NCBI RefSeq assembly: GCF_011801145.1 | Contig: NZ_CP046172.1 | Location: 2,976,001 to 3,040,000, forward strand | From: Nocardia arthritidis | GTDB lineage: Bacteria > Actinomycetota > Actinomycetes > Mycobacteriales > Mycobacteriaceae | Length of the DNA stretch: 64,000 bases | Reading direction: 5' to 3' | Part shown: positions 18,073 to 26,253 of the stretch, in pieces | Position numbering within the stretch: position 1 is the first letter of the stretch | How the letters are laid out: every line of letters starts with the position of its first letter | Made by a program: the position numbers and the translations under genes | The notes under the pieces: generated by a model | What the model was told of the DNA's origin: nothing | Database searches by the model: none | What the model saw: only the letters and a program-made list of their open reading frames with translations

Positions 18073-19184
18073 CCGGCGCGGTACGGGTGTTCATCTCATA
18101 CGCCAAGGCGGATCGGGCGCACTCCGACGCGGTACGAAACCTGTGGAACTTCTTGCGGCAGAACGGAATCGACGCCAGGCTCGACCTTCCCGCCGCCGGT
18201 CGACGACAGGATTGGCCGGTCTGGATGCAGCGTGAGATCGAGGCCGCGGATTACGTGCTGGTGGCAGCTTCGGCCGCATATCGAGCCAGCTCCGACCGGC
18301 GGGCCGCGAACGGAGCGGGCCGGGGCGCGAACTACGAGGCCGCACTGCTGCGCGAATTGATCTACGCCGATCGGGAAAAATGGTACGGCCGCATTCTTCC
18401 GGTGCTGCTGCCCGGCGCGACGGCCGACGATATTCCGGTATTCCTCGGCCCGTACTCGGGCAGCAAGTACACGGTGCGGGATTTCACCGTCGCCGGCGCG
18501 GAGAAGCTGCTGCGGGTACTCACTCGGCAACCGGAGGATCCGGAACCGATGATGGCGAAAGGCGTTCCGAAACTGCCACCGCGTTCGAGCGGATTACCCG
18601 GGGCTACCGGAGAATTGGCCGTCGCGTTTCTCGGTGCGAGTCCCTTCGACATCGCGCTCGGCCGGGTGCGCGGCGATCGGGAATTCCAGGCGATTGCCCG
18701 GGTCGCGCGGCGGGGTGGTTTGCGGGTCGCGGCCCGAACATTGAGTACTGCGGGCGATATCGGGAAGCTGCTGGAGGAACGGCCGGATATCGTGCACTGC
18801 TGCGGCGCATTCCGCAGCGCGGACCGCGCGATCCTGCTCGCGGATCCGACCGCGCAGCCGCACGTCATCTCGATCGACGGGCTGGTCCAGCGGATCGGTC
18901 TGGCGAGGGAATATGGGCGGCCGCTACCGCGGGTGATCGTGTTCTCCATCGGTGCGAGTGCGGAATTCGCCACGGATTTCACGGATTTCGCCGAGACCGT
19001 GATCGCGTGGCGCGGTGCGATCGACGCCGACTGCGCTCGTTCCTTCGGTTCCGTGTTCTACGGGGCGCTCGCTCGCGATCCGCACTGCGATATCCGCGGC
19101 GCCGCGCGGTTGGCGGCCCGCGATACGGCGGCAGGTAACGGTTGCGACACTTTTGCCGACCAGATGGTTCTATTGGGTGACTGA
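18069..19184 (+). CDS. SEFIR domain fused to an inactive CHAT-like domain
   Basis: 371 residues. Residues about 5-140 are a SEFIR (TIR-related) domain: VFISYAKADRAHSD, DWPVWMQREIEAADYVLVAAS, then NYEAALLRELIYAD and ILPVLLPG. A Pro-rich linker leads to a CHAT-like (caspase-fold) domain at about 183-345: LAVAFLGASPFD, RPDIVHCCGAF, VIVFSIGAS, IAWRGAIDADCARSFG. In active CHAT proteases the two key motifs read VHFSGHG and NACYS; here the histidine aligns with Ala247 and the cysteine with Gly295, so catalysis is not expected. It likely serves as a binding or scaffold module beside the SEFIR adaptor. Confidence 0.78.
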   Translation: MTGAVRVFISYAKADRAHSDAVRNLWNFLRQNGIDARLDLPAAGRRQDWPVWMQREIEAADYVLVAASAAYRASSDRRAANGAGRGANYEAALLRELIYADREKWYGRILPVLLPGATADDIPVFLGPYSGSKYTVRDFTVAGAEKLLRVLTRQPEDPEPMMAKGVPKLPPRSSGLPGATGELAVAFLGASPFDIALGRVRGDREFQAIARVARRGGLRVAARTLSTAGDIGKLLEERPDIVHCCGAFRSADRAILLADPTAQPHVISIDGLVQRIGLAREYGRPLPRVIVFSIGASAEFATDFTDFAETVIAWRGAIDADCARSFGSVFYGALARDPHCDIRGAARLAARDTAAGNGCDTFADQMVLLGD

Positions 19185-19256
19185 GTCCCGTTCTCTCGCC
19201 GGATAATTCGCGGGAAGTGTAAAAGTCAACCCATCGGAAACCGGGGCGAACTCCCG

Positions 19257-19262
19257 TATACT
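19257..19262 (+). promoter_or_regulatory. Candidate -10 of the seven-gene operon promoter
   Basis: TATACT lies 62 bp before the ATG at 19324, within a 139-bp gap (the only sizeable gap between 17428 and 30923). No strong -35 was found at 17 bp (TCGGAA). The position suggests that the operon can be transcribed apart from the two genes upstream. Confidence 0.5.
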
Positions 19263-19323
19263 CGCGCTGGCAACGAAGCGCGGAATTCGACCGCGCCGAT
19301 CGCCGAAGTGGGGTGGGAGAGCT

Positions 19324-20706
19324 ATGAGTGGCCGTAAGCGAATCTATGTCGCGGAAGCGGATTGGAATAGGTTGCAGGCCGATGCGCGCAAATTGGCGCA
19401 GGTGAACCGAGATCTGCCGAAGCTCGTCGATCAGCTACGCACGCAGACCGAGCGGGACCTCGCGCATTCCATGGCCGAGGTCGAGGCCAGACACGATCGC
19501 TTCGAGACGGCGCTCACCGACTTGAGCGATGCGACCCGGGCGGCCGAGGAGCGCACCGCGCGGCGGCTACGCGACACCTCGTCGGCGATCCTGTCCCGGG
19601 TGCGCGATCAGCATGCCCGCCTGCGCGGTGAAACCGCCGCGGCGCTTCGCAAGGACCGGGAAACCTGGCAGCGCGAACTCGCGGACGAACGGGCAAGGCG
19701 CACCGAACAATTGGCGGAATTGGATCGCAAGGTGACCGCGCTCGCGGACGATCGGTCGCGCGCCGCGCGGCTCACCGAAACCTATCTGAACGACGCAGCG
19801 ATACTGCGCGCCCAAGTGGCCGAGTTGCCGCACGAACGGTACTTGCCCGGCAAATTGGCTGAACTGGATGCGAAACTGCGGTCCTTGCAGGCCGATCGGG
19901 ACGGCGGCGGGTTGGATGCGTTCCTGCTCGCCAACGCGCGGGACTTCTGTCAGGAGATGGGCGCGCTGCGCTCCGAACTCGTGCTGCTCGACACCGAATG
20001 GCGCGCCTGCCGCATCGCGGCGGAGACCGAACTGCTCCGCCTGCAGGGCGTTATCGAAGGCAATGCGACGCTGGACCCGGAAATCATCTTCGAAACGGGC
20101 GAGGCGGTGGCGCGGCCCGATGTCGACTACTGGTCCAGGGGCGCACTGAAAAGGCTTGCCGCAGAAGTGACTACGCTGCTGGCGCAGGTGCGTGACGATG
20201 AGCTGCCGCTGACGACCGATGCGCTGCGGGAGCTACTCGCGAGCCGGGTGCCGGAATTGGACCGGCGGCTCGATTCGGTGGTGGAGCAGGCGGTTACCGG
20301 ATTGCGCTCCTCGCAGCTGCGCGCGAATCTTGCCGACCTCATCGCCGATGCGCTGGACCGCCGCCACCATTATCAGGTGGTCGAGAGCGATGTCGGCTAC
20401 GCGGACGCCGATCAGCGCGGGGCATTTCTGGCCAAGAGCGCCAACCACGTCACCGGCAGCGAGATCGTCATCGAGGTGGCGCCGGGGGAGACCGACGACC
20501 GCCCGCCGACGGTGCGGCTGCACAACTTCGACGGCGACGTCGCCGAGGAGGAGCGGACGGTGCGCACGGTATCGATCCATGACAGCGTCCTGGAACGTAC
20601 GGGCATCGATCTGCGGTCCGCGGAGGAGGCGTCGGAGCCGGATGTTCGGGTGCGGGACGTCGCACAGTTGGTCCGACGGAAGGGCATGGCCACCGAGGCG
20701 GTGTGA
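19324..20706 (+). CDS. Long coiled-coil protein, first gene of the conflict operon
   Basis: 460 residues; GGGAGAGCT precedes the ATG. Residues about 10-160 and 170-230 are strongly charged heptad-rich helices (RTQTERDLAHSMAEVEARHD, RKDRETWQRELADERARR). The C-terminal 120 residues are a small mixed domain (HHYQVVESDVGYADADQRGA, SEIVIEVAPGE, TVSIHDSVLE) with acidic patches. No known enzymatic motif. Coiled-coil subunits of this kind occur in NTPase-based conflict operons as scaffolds. Its stop overlaps the possible GTG start of the AAA gene. Confidence 0.8.
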   Translation: MSGRKRIYVAEADWNRLQADARKLAQVNRDLPKLVDQLRTQTERDLAHSMAEVEARHDRFETALTDLSDATRAAEERTARRLRDTSSAILSRVRDQHARLRGETAAALRKDRETWQRELADERARRTEQLAELDRKVTALADDRSRAARLTETYLNDAAILRAQVAELPHERYLPGKLAELDAKLRSLQADRDGGGLDAFLLANARDFCQEMGALRSELVLLDTEWRACRIAAETELLRLQGVIEGNATLDPEIIFETGEAVARPDVDYWSRGALKRLAAEVTTLLAQVRDDELPLTTDALRELLASRVPELDRRLDSVVEQAVTGLRSSQLRANLADLIADALDRRHHYQVVESDVGYADADQRGAFLAKSANHVTGSEIVIEVAPGETDDRPPTVRLHNFDGDVAEEERTVRTVSIHDSVLERTGIDLRSAEEASEPDVRVRDVAQLVRRKGMATEAV

Positions 20707-20720
20707 ACAGGGGCGAAGCG

Positions 20721-23288
20721 ATGACCGAGTATCCACCGGGGCGACCGGCCGCGCCGATGGCGATGCCCGAGCGGCTGACCGGCGCCACCCGGCCGCTTCC
20801 CGGCGAACCGTTCTGGGTTCTGCACGGCTCCGGTTTGTCCGATCTGCTCGTCGGCGCCGATCTGCGGCCGCGGTCGGTGGAGGAAATGCTTTGGGAAATA
20901 TTGCATTTCGAAGGCTACGAGCGGATCGTCTTCAGCGACTACCGACAGCCGGTGTACTTTCGGGATGCGCGCTCGCGCGGGCTGACCCGCGGCGCCGATC
21001 CACCGCCTTCCGAATCATCTAGGCGGACAAGTCGTTTCGCTGGACCACTCGGCAAAGCGATGCTGTTGGATACCCGGACGGCCGAGCGGGTCGCGCCCGC
21101 ACTGCCGCGCGGCGCCGCCACCGACACCGAGCGGCTGCGGATGCTCGACGGTCTGATGACACAGCCCGCGCCGCGCACCGCCGTGGTGGTGCTCGCGGCC
21201 GAGACCTGGCTGCCCGATATGCCGCCGGAGGTGCAGCGCTCCGCCGCGGAAATGTTCGTCCGGTGGAGCTCGGGCCGGGCGGCGACGCGCAATACCTGTG
21301 TGCTGCTGTTCAATCGAACTGAATTCGCCGGCGTCGTAGAACTGCTGCATCAGCAGAGCTATGCGCCGCAACTGGCTGATCGAATGGCCGAATTGGCGAG
21401 CCGCCCTGTGCCGGTGATCGGCCGGATCGACGACCCGGCCGAGGCCGAACTCGGCAGGCTGGTGCACTACGTTCGACTGCTGAACGGATTGCGCATCGGC
21501 GATTGGGCCGGCCTCGGTCACCTTATGAGAGTGATGGCGGCACAACGGCTTCAGGTCCGGAACTGGTGGCCGGAGTTGGTGTCCTGTGCGGAACGGGATA
21601 TACCGCTGACCGTCGCCGCGCTGGAACGGGACGGGCTGATCAAGGTGGTAGTGCCGGAGAGCCGGGATATCTGGCGCGAACTCGATGGCATGGTCGGGCT
21701 ACGGCCGGTCAAGGAGTTCTTCGTCGCGCATCGCAGCGCGCTGGCGGCCGAGGCGGCGTTGCGAGTGGCCGGACGCGGCACCGGACGCGAACCGGTTTCG
21801 CCACATCTGATCTTCCGTGGCAGTCCCGGAACCGGAAAAACGATGGTGGCCAGGATGATCGGGGAACTCTACCGCGATCTCGGGCTGCTGCGCCGCGGGC
21901 ACCTCGTCGAGGCGAAGGTTTCGGATCTGGTGTCGCCGTATGTCGGTGACACGCCGACCCGAACAGAAGCGGTGGTGCGGCGCGCGCTCGACGGCGTGCT
22001 GTTCATCGACGAGGCCTACCGGTTGAACAGCGACCGCGGTCTGGAAGCGGTGAACGTACTGCTCGCGGATATGGAGAATCTGCGGGACCGGCTGGTCGTC
22101 ATCTTGGCGGGCTATCCGGACCGGATGGCCGACCTGCTCACCTGGAATGAGGGGCTGTCCAGCAGGATCCCGCCCGGCAATCGGGTCGAATTCCCGGATT
22201 TCGAACCGGATGAGCTGCTGACGATTCTGCGTCAGCAGATCGAGGACCGGATCGGGATTCCTTGTGCGCCTGAACTTCTCGAAGAATTGCGGGCGGTCAC
22301 CCGCAATCTGTACCTCACCCGTGACGAGACATTCGGCAACGCACGCACGATGCGCGAACTCGCCGCGGACATCCTGCGGGGTTGGGCGGTGCGGACGCGC
22401 CCGACACCCGGCTGCGATATCGCACCGGCCACGATCGACGACATTCCGCCGCATTACGAGAAATACCGTAAGCACGCCGAATCGCTGGATCTGGTACTCG
22501 CCGAACTGGATCCGATGATCGGCCTGGGCGCGGTCAAGCAGGCCGTGCGCGAACTCGCGCTGGTGCTGCGGCTGCGCCAGCAGCAACCGCACCGCCGCAG
22601 TGAACTCGCCGCGCCGCACATGCTCTTCCTCGGTCCGCCGGGTACCGGCAAAACCACGGTCGCGCGGTTGATGGGCCGGATCTTCGTCGCGCTGGGTCTG
22701 CTGGTCAAGGGGCATGTCGTGAGCGTGACGCGGGCAGATCTGGTTGCCGGCTACGTCGGGCAGACCGCCGAGAAGACGCGGGCCAAGGCGATGGAGGCGC
22801 TCGACGGCGTGCTGTTCGTCGACGAGGCGTACGACCTCGCCGGACGCGGCGCCAACGATTTCGGGTCCGAGGCCATCACCGAACTGGTCGCTCTCATGGA
22901 GAACTATCGCGGCCGATTGTCGGTGATCGCGGCCGGTTACCCGCGGGAGATGATGTTGTTCGAACGAGCCAATTCGGGATTGGCGTCGCGGTTCACCCAC
23001 CGCCTCGAGTTCGCGAATTACACGGTGCCGGAACTGCGCTCGATCTTCGAATACATGGCGCACCACGAACATTTCGAACTCGCCGAGGGGACGCAGGCCA
23101 GGGCGGTGCGCTGGCTGGAGGCGGAGCGCGAGGCCGAGGGCGAATACTTCGGCAACGGCCGGTCGGTGCGGAAATTGCTGGGCCTGGTCGAGACTCGGCT
23201 CGCGGTGCGCATCGGCGGACTGCCGCCGGATCAGCTGGCCGCGCACAGCACGCTGATTCTTCCCGTCGATGTGCCGGAGCCGGAATGA
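20721..23288 (+). CDS. Double CbxX/CfqX-type AAA+ ATPase
   Basis: 855 residues from ATG 20721 (GGGGCGAAG before it; GTG 20703 overlapping the previous stop is an alternative). Residues about 15-300 look like a degenerate P-loop/AAA module without a Walker A. Two CbxX-type AAA+ modules follow: the first with FRGSPGTGKTMVARM and VLFIDEAYRL, the second with FLGPPGTGKTTVARL and VLFVDEAYDLAG, each with an AGYP sensor segment and SSRIPP or LASRFTHRLEF arginine regions. It probably forms a ring or hexamer acting as a remodelling or switch ATPase. It overlaps the vWA-like gene by 4 bp. Confidence 0.88.
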   Translation: MTEYPPGRPAAPMAMPERLTGATRPLPGEPFWVLHGSGLSDLLVGADLRPRSVEEMLWEILHFEGYERIVFSDYRQPVYFRDARSRGLTRGADPPPSESSRRTSRFAGPLGKAMLLDTRTAERVAPALPRGAATDTERLRMLDGLMTQPAPRTAVVVLAAETWLPDMPPEVQRSAAEMFVRWSSGRAATRNTCVLLFNRTEFAGVVELLHQQSYAPQLADRMAELASRPVPVIGRIDDPAEAELGRLVHYVRLLNGLRIGDWAGLGHLMRVMAAQRLQVRNWWPELVSCAERDIPLTVAALERDGLIKVVVPESRDIWRELDGMVGLRPVKEFFVAHRSALAAEAALRVAGRGTGREPVSPHLIFRGSPGTGKTMVARMIGELYRDLGLLRRGHLVEAKVSDLVSPYVGDTPTRTEAVVRRALDGVLFIDEAYRLNSDRGLEAVNVLLADMENLRDRLVVILAGYPDRMADLLTWNEGLSSRIPPGNRVEFPDFEPDELLTILRQQIEDRIGIPCAPELLEELRAVTRNLYLTRDETFGNARTMRELAADILRGWAVRTRPTPGCDIAPATIDDIPPHYEKYRKHAESLDLVLAELDPMIGLGAVKQAVRELALVLRLRQQQPHRRSELAAPHMLFLGPPGTGKTTVARLMGRIFVALGLLVKGHVVSVTRADLVAGYVGQTAEKTRAKAMEALDGVLFVDEAYDLAGRGANDFGSEAITELVALMENYRGRLSVIAAGYPREMMLFERANSGLASRFTHRLEFANYTVPELRSIFEYMAHHEHFELAEGTQARAVRWLEAEREAEGEYFGNGRSVRKLLGLVETRLAVRIGGLPPDQLAAHSTLILPVDVPEPE

Positions 23289-25198
23289 CCTCGACCGTCA
23301 TGACCTGTCCGGTATGTCTCGGCGCGATCGGCGACGAGGCGGCCTGCGCACGGTGCGGGTGGGTGCTGTCCGCCGGACCGTGGCTCGGCCCGATCGGCGA
23401 CGCGGTGCGCGACCGGTTCGATCGGGAAATCGCAACGGTGGCACGGCGTTACGACCTGTCGGCGGTCGCGCGGGCAGGAGTGCTCGGTGTCGCGGATGAG
23501 TTGGTCGCCGAAATGTGTGCGCTGGTGCGTGGCGGCGAAGCCGCCGAGGACGAGCTGGCCGCGGTGCGGGTCGGGGTCGAAGTCCCTGCGCGGCAGTCGG
23601 TTTGGGAGGCATCGGTGCGGGCGCTGGTGTGGGTGAGCATGGAACCGTTGCGGCGCACGCTGGTTCTGATCGATATCGGATACGAGGACGTCCGGGTGCT
23701 CGAGTTGTCCATCGATCCGTTGGGTGCGCCCGTGACCGATGGTCCGCCGCACCGGATTCAGTGGGGGTCGCTGTTGACCGAGCGGCCCGAGTCGGATGCG
23801 GCGGCGATGCTGCTGCTGGCGGGCGGTATCGGGGAAGGCTATCCGCCCGGATACGGCATCGACGCCGCCGCATGCGCCCGGCTCCTGCCGACGGCATCCG
23901 GTTCTCATTCCAAAGTGCAAGTACTGCACCATCTTTCGGGATGGGCGATGCCGGACCGGATCGCCGCCCGGTTCGCTCCGACCGTTGCATGGGTGCATGG
24001 GCCGGTCGATGACCGGTTCGCCGCCGCCGGGGTGCGTGGGCGGCAGCTCGATGACCGGGTCGCGGTCGCCGAGGTGCACGGGCCGCGGCTCGACGAACGG
24101 TTCGCCGGGGTGCTCGCCGCGCAAATGCCGCTACTGACCCAGCACGGGCTCGTCGTCGTCGAGGTCGATGCGGCCGGGAATACCCGTCCACGGGTGCATC
24201 CGCTGTTCCGGGCGGGGGCCACCGCGGCATCCACGCGAGTCGCCTCGGCGGACATCGCTGTTCCGGGCGATGCGAGCGAACTCGTGCTCGCCGTTGTCGC
24301 CGGCGCCGTGGACACCCCGCCGCACCGGTGCACACCGATCGTCGTTGCCACCTGCCCGATGCCCGACGAGCCCACCGCCACACTGGAATTCATGCTAGGC
24401 GGGCCGGGCGAGGTGATCATCTCCAGACCACAAGGGAGCCGCACCGACTCGGTCGCGCTGTCCGGCTGGCCCGCCGTACTCGATGAGATCCCACCGGTCC
24501 ACCGGCCGTTGCGACACGCATTGGATCTGGTCTTCGCCATCGAATTGGGTGGTACCGAAACAGCTTTGGCGCACCGCCGGAAGCTGATCACCGCGACGAT
24601 CGATCTGCTCGCCGATCGGCGCCCCGGTCAGGGCGCGGTGCGGGTCGCGCTCATCGGCTATGCCGACCACGTGGGACACGGCAGGCAGCGAGTGCTGCGG
24701 ATACATAACTTCGAAGCGCTCGACACCGCCCGGAGGGCCGCCGAAAACCTCAGCGCCACACCGCTGATCGAGCCATGGGCGGCCCCGCTGGAGGACGCCC
24801 TCGCGGCCGCGGCCCGGCTGGCCTGGCGGTCGTCGCCGGTCGAGCGGCGCATGGTGATCGTCGGCAGCCGTCCACCGCACCTGCCGACCCACGACGACGC
24901 GGCGCGCTGCCCCAACGGCCACGACTGGCGCGAACAACTGAAACGCGGAAAGGATTCGGGTGTGCGATATCTCGCGGTCTGGGATCCGCCGGCCGGGATG
25001 GATGCCGATAGCGCGACCACCAGGCGAGCCATCAAGGTGTGGCAGCAGCTCAGCGCGCCGCACCGGACGATTCGACTCAGCGGCGCCGTCGCCGAATTCG
25101 TCGCCATCCGCGCCGATCTACTAGGGCGAGTGGAACGCACCGCGCCCCTGCGATTTCCGATTGTGCCCGGGCGAACAGATCAGGAGAACATTCGATGA
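23285..25198 (+). CDS. Zinc-ribbon / vWA-like protein
   Basis: 637 residues starting ATG in an ATGA overlap. An N-terminal zinc ribbon (C8-V-C11, C21-R-C24) is followed by about 380 residues of beta-rich sequence without a known family. A C-terminal von Willebrand A-like fold starts near residue 405 (ALDLVFAIELGGTETALAHR, VRVALIGYADHVG, PLEDALAAAARLAWR, RRMVIVGSRPP). The metal-site DxSxS of vWA is replaced by ELGGT, so the MIDAS looks degenerate. In related operons, vWA proteins pair with an AAA ATPase, as the coupled upstream gene suggests. Confidence 0.72.
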   Translation: MTSTVMTCPVCLGAIGDEAACARCGWVLSAGPWLGPIGDAVRDRFDREIATVARRYDLSAVARAGVLGVADELVAEMCALVRGGEAAEDELAAVRVGVEVPARQSVWEASVRALVWVSMEPLRRTLVLIDIGYEDVRVLELSIDPLGAPVTDGPPHRIQWGSLLTERPESDAAAMLLLAGGIGEGYPPGYGIDAAACARLLPTASGSHSKVQVLHHLSGWAMPDRIAARFAPTVAWVHGPVDDRFAAAGVRGRQLDDRVAVAEVHGPRLDERFAGVLAAQMPLLTQHGLVVVEVDAAGNTRPRVHPLFRAGATAASTRVASADIAVPGDASELVLAVVAGAVDTPPHRCTPIVVATCPMPDEPTATLEFMLGGPGEVIISRPQGSRTDSVALSGWPAVLDEIPPVHRPLRHALDLVFAIELGGTETALAHRRKLITATIDLLADRRPGQGAVRVALIGYADHVGHGRQRVLRIHNFEALDTARRAAENLSATPLIEPWAAPLEDALAAAARLAWRSSPVERRMVIVGSRPPHLPTHDDAARCPNGHDWREQLKRGKDSGVRYLAVWDPPAGMDADSATTRRAIKVWQQLSAPHRTIRLSGAVAEFVAIRADLLGRVERTAPLRFPIVPGRTDQENIR

Positions 25199-26253
25199 CC
25201 GGCCCACAACAGCCACCGCCGCCCGCCCAGATGCGCCTGGGCATCTGGGGTCCGCCCGGCAGCGGGAAGACCACCTACCTCGCCGCGCTCAAACTCGCCA
25301 CGCTACGCAGCGAACTGCCCGGGAACTGGATCATGAACGGCGCCGACGATGTTTCGACCGCCTTTCTCGAGGAGTCGATGCGCAAACTCACCGAGGATCG
25401 CACCTTTCCGACCGCCACCGAGAAACATAAACATATGCTCTTCCGCTTCACGGGTGAACAGCACATGGTGCGCGGAACCCTCATCAAGCGTGATGTAGTG
25501 GAGCGCAACGCGTTCGAGTTGGATGTGCTCGATGCGCCGGGCTGGCTCTTCGGCCTGCAGGAGGATCGGCCGCAGCACGACGCGGATGCGTCGGCGATGA
25601 AACTGCCGGATGACGGGGGCCTCGCCTTTCCGGACGAGCCGGAGAGTGAACTCGAATTACCGGATGCGGTGACCAACGATATCGAGGAGCTCGTCGATCA
25701 CCTGCAAATGTGTCAGGGCATCATCTATCTGTTCGATCCGGAGCGTGACAGTCGCGAGGGCGACGCCTTCAAGTACTTCCACCCGATTCTGGAGAAACTG
25801 GCCGCACGGATCTTCCAGGGCGGCTATCCGGGTACTCGGCTGCCGCAATGGGTCGCCGTATGCATCACCAAATTCGACCAGCCGAATATCTATAAGCTGG
25901 CGCGCCACGGCGGGTTCACCGTGCAGAGCTCGCAGCCACCGTATCTGCCGATGGTGGAGAACTGGCGGGCTCCGCACTTCTTCGAATGGCTGTGTAAGGA
26001 TGAGCAGACCAACACCGATCTGGTGGCGCGAGGGCTGCGAAACCACTTCGATCCGGCCCGTCTCGGCTATTTCGTCACCTCGTCCATCGGGTTCTACGTG
26101 ACCAACGGCCGGTTTCGGTTGCATGATTTCCTCAATGTGGAGCGGGTCGGCTCCGGTACCGGCAGCGACTTCCGTATCCGGGGCAAGGTATATCCGATCA
26201 ACGTGCTGGAGCCGCTGATCTGGTTACACGAAAGCCTGCGAGCGACGCGATGA
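25195..26253 (+). CDS. Small P-loop GTPase of the conflict operon (double-GTPase type)
   Basis: 352 residues; AGGAGAACATTCG precedes ATG 25195, overlapping the previous stop. The P-loop is GIWGPPGSGKTTYLAAL, the switch/Walker B region is DVLDAPGWLFG (DxPG), and the base-specificity segment is ITKFD. An acidic insertion (DDGGLAFPDEPESELELPD) lies between. The layout and the partner gene fit the double-GTPase (DO-GTPase) proteins described in NTP-dependent biological conflict systems, which act with a GAP1 partner; that assignment is from memory of the family. It is likely the molecular switch of the operon. Confidence 0.8.
   Translation: MTGPQQPPPPAQMRLGIWGPPGSGKTTYLAALKLATLRSELPGNWIMNGADDVSTAFLEESMRKLTEDRTFPTATEKHKHMLFRFTGEQHMVRGTLIKRDVVERNAFELDVLDAPGWLFGLQEDRPQHDADASAMKLPDDGGLAFPDEPESELELPDAVTNDIEELVDHLQMCQGIIYLFDPERDSREGDAFKYFHPILEKLAARIFQGGYPGTRLPQWVAVCITKFDQPNIYKLARHGGFTVQSSQPPYLPMVENWRAPHFFEWLCKDEQTNTDLVARGLRNHFDPARLGYFVTSSIGFYVTNGRFRLHDFLNVERVGSGTGSDFRIRGKVYPINVLEPLIWLHESLRATR

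Noticed and set aside
21699..23246. Minus-strand open frame of 515 codons
   Set aside because: Opposite to the double AAA ATPase gene, which has full Walker motifs; no start signal.
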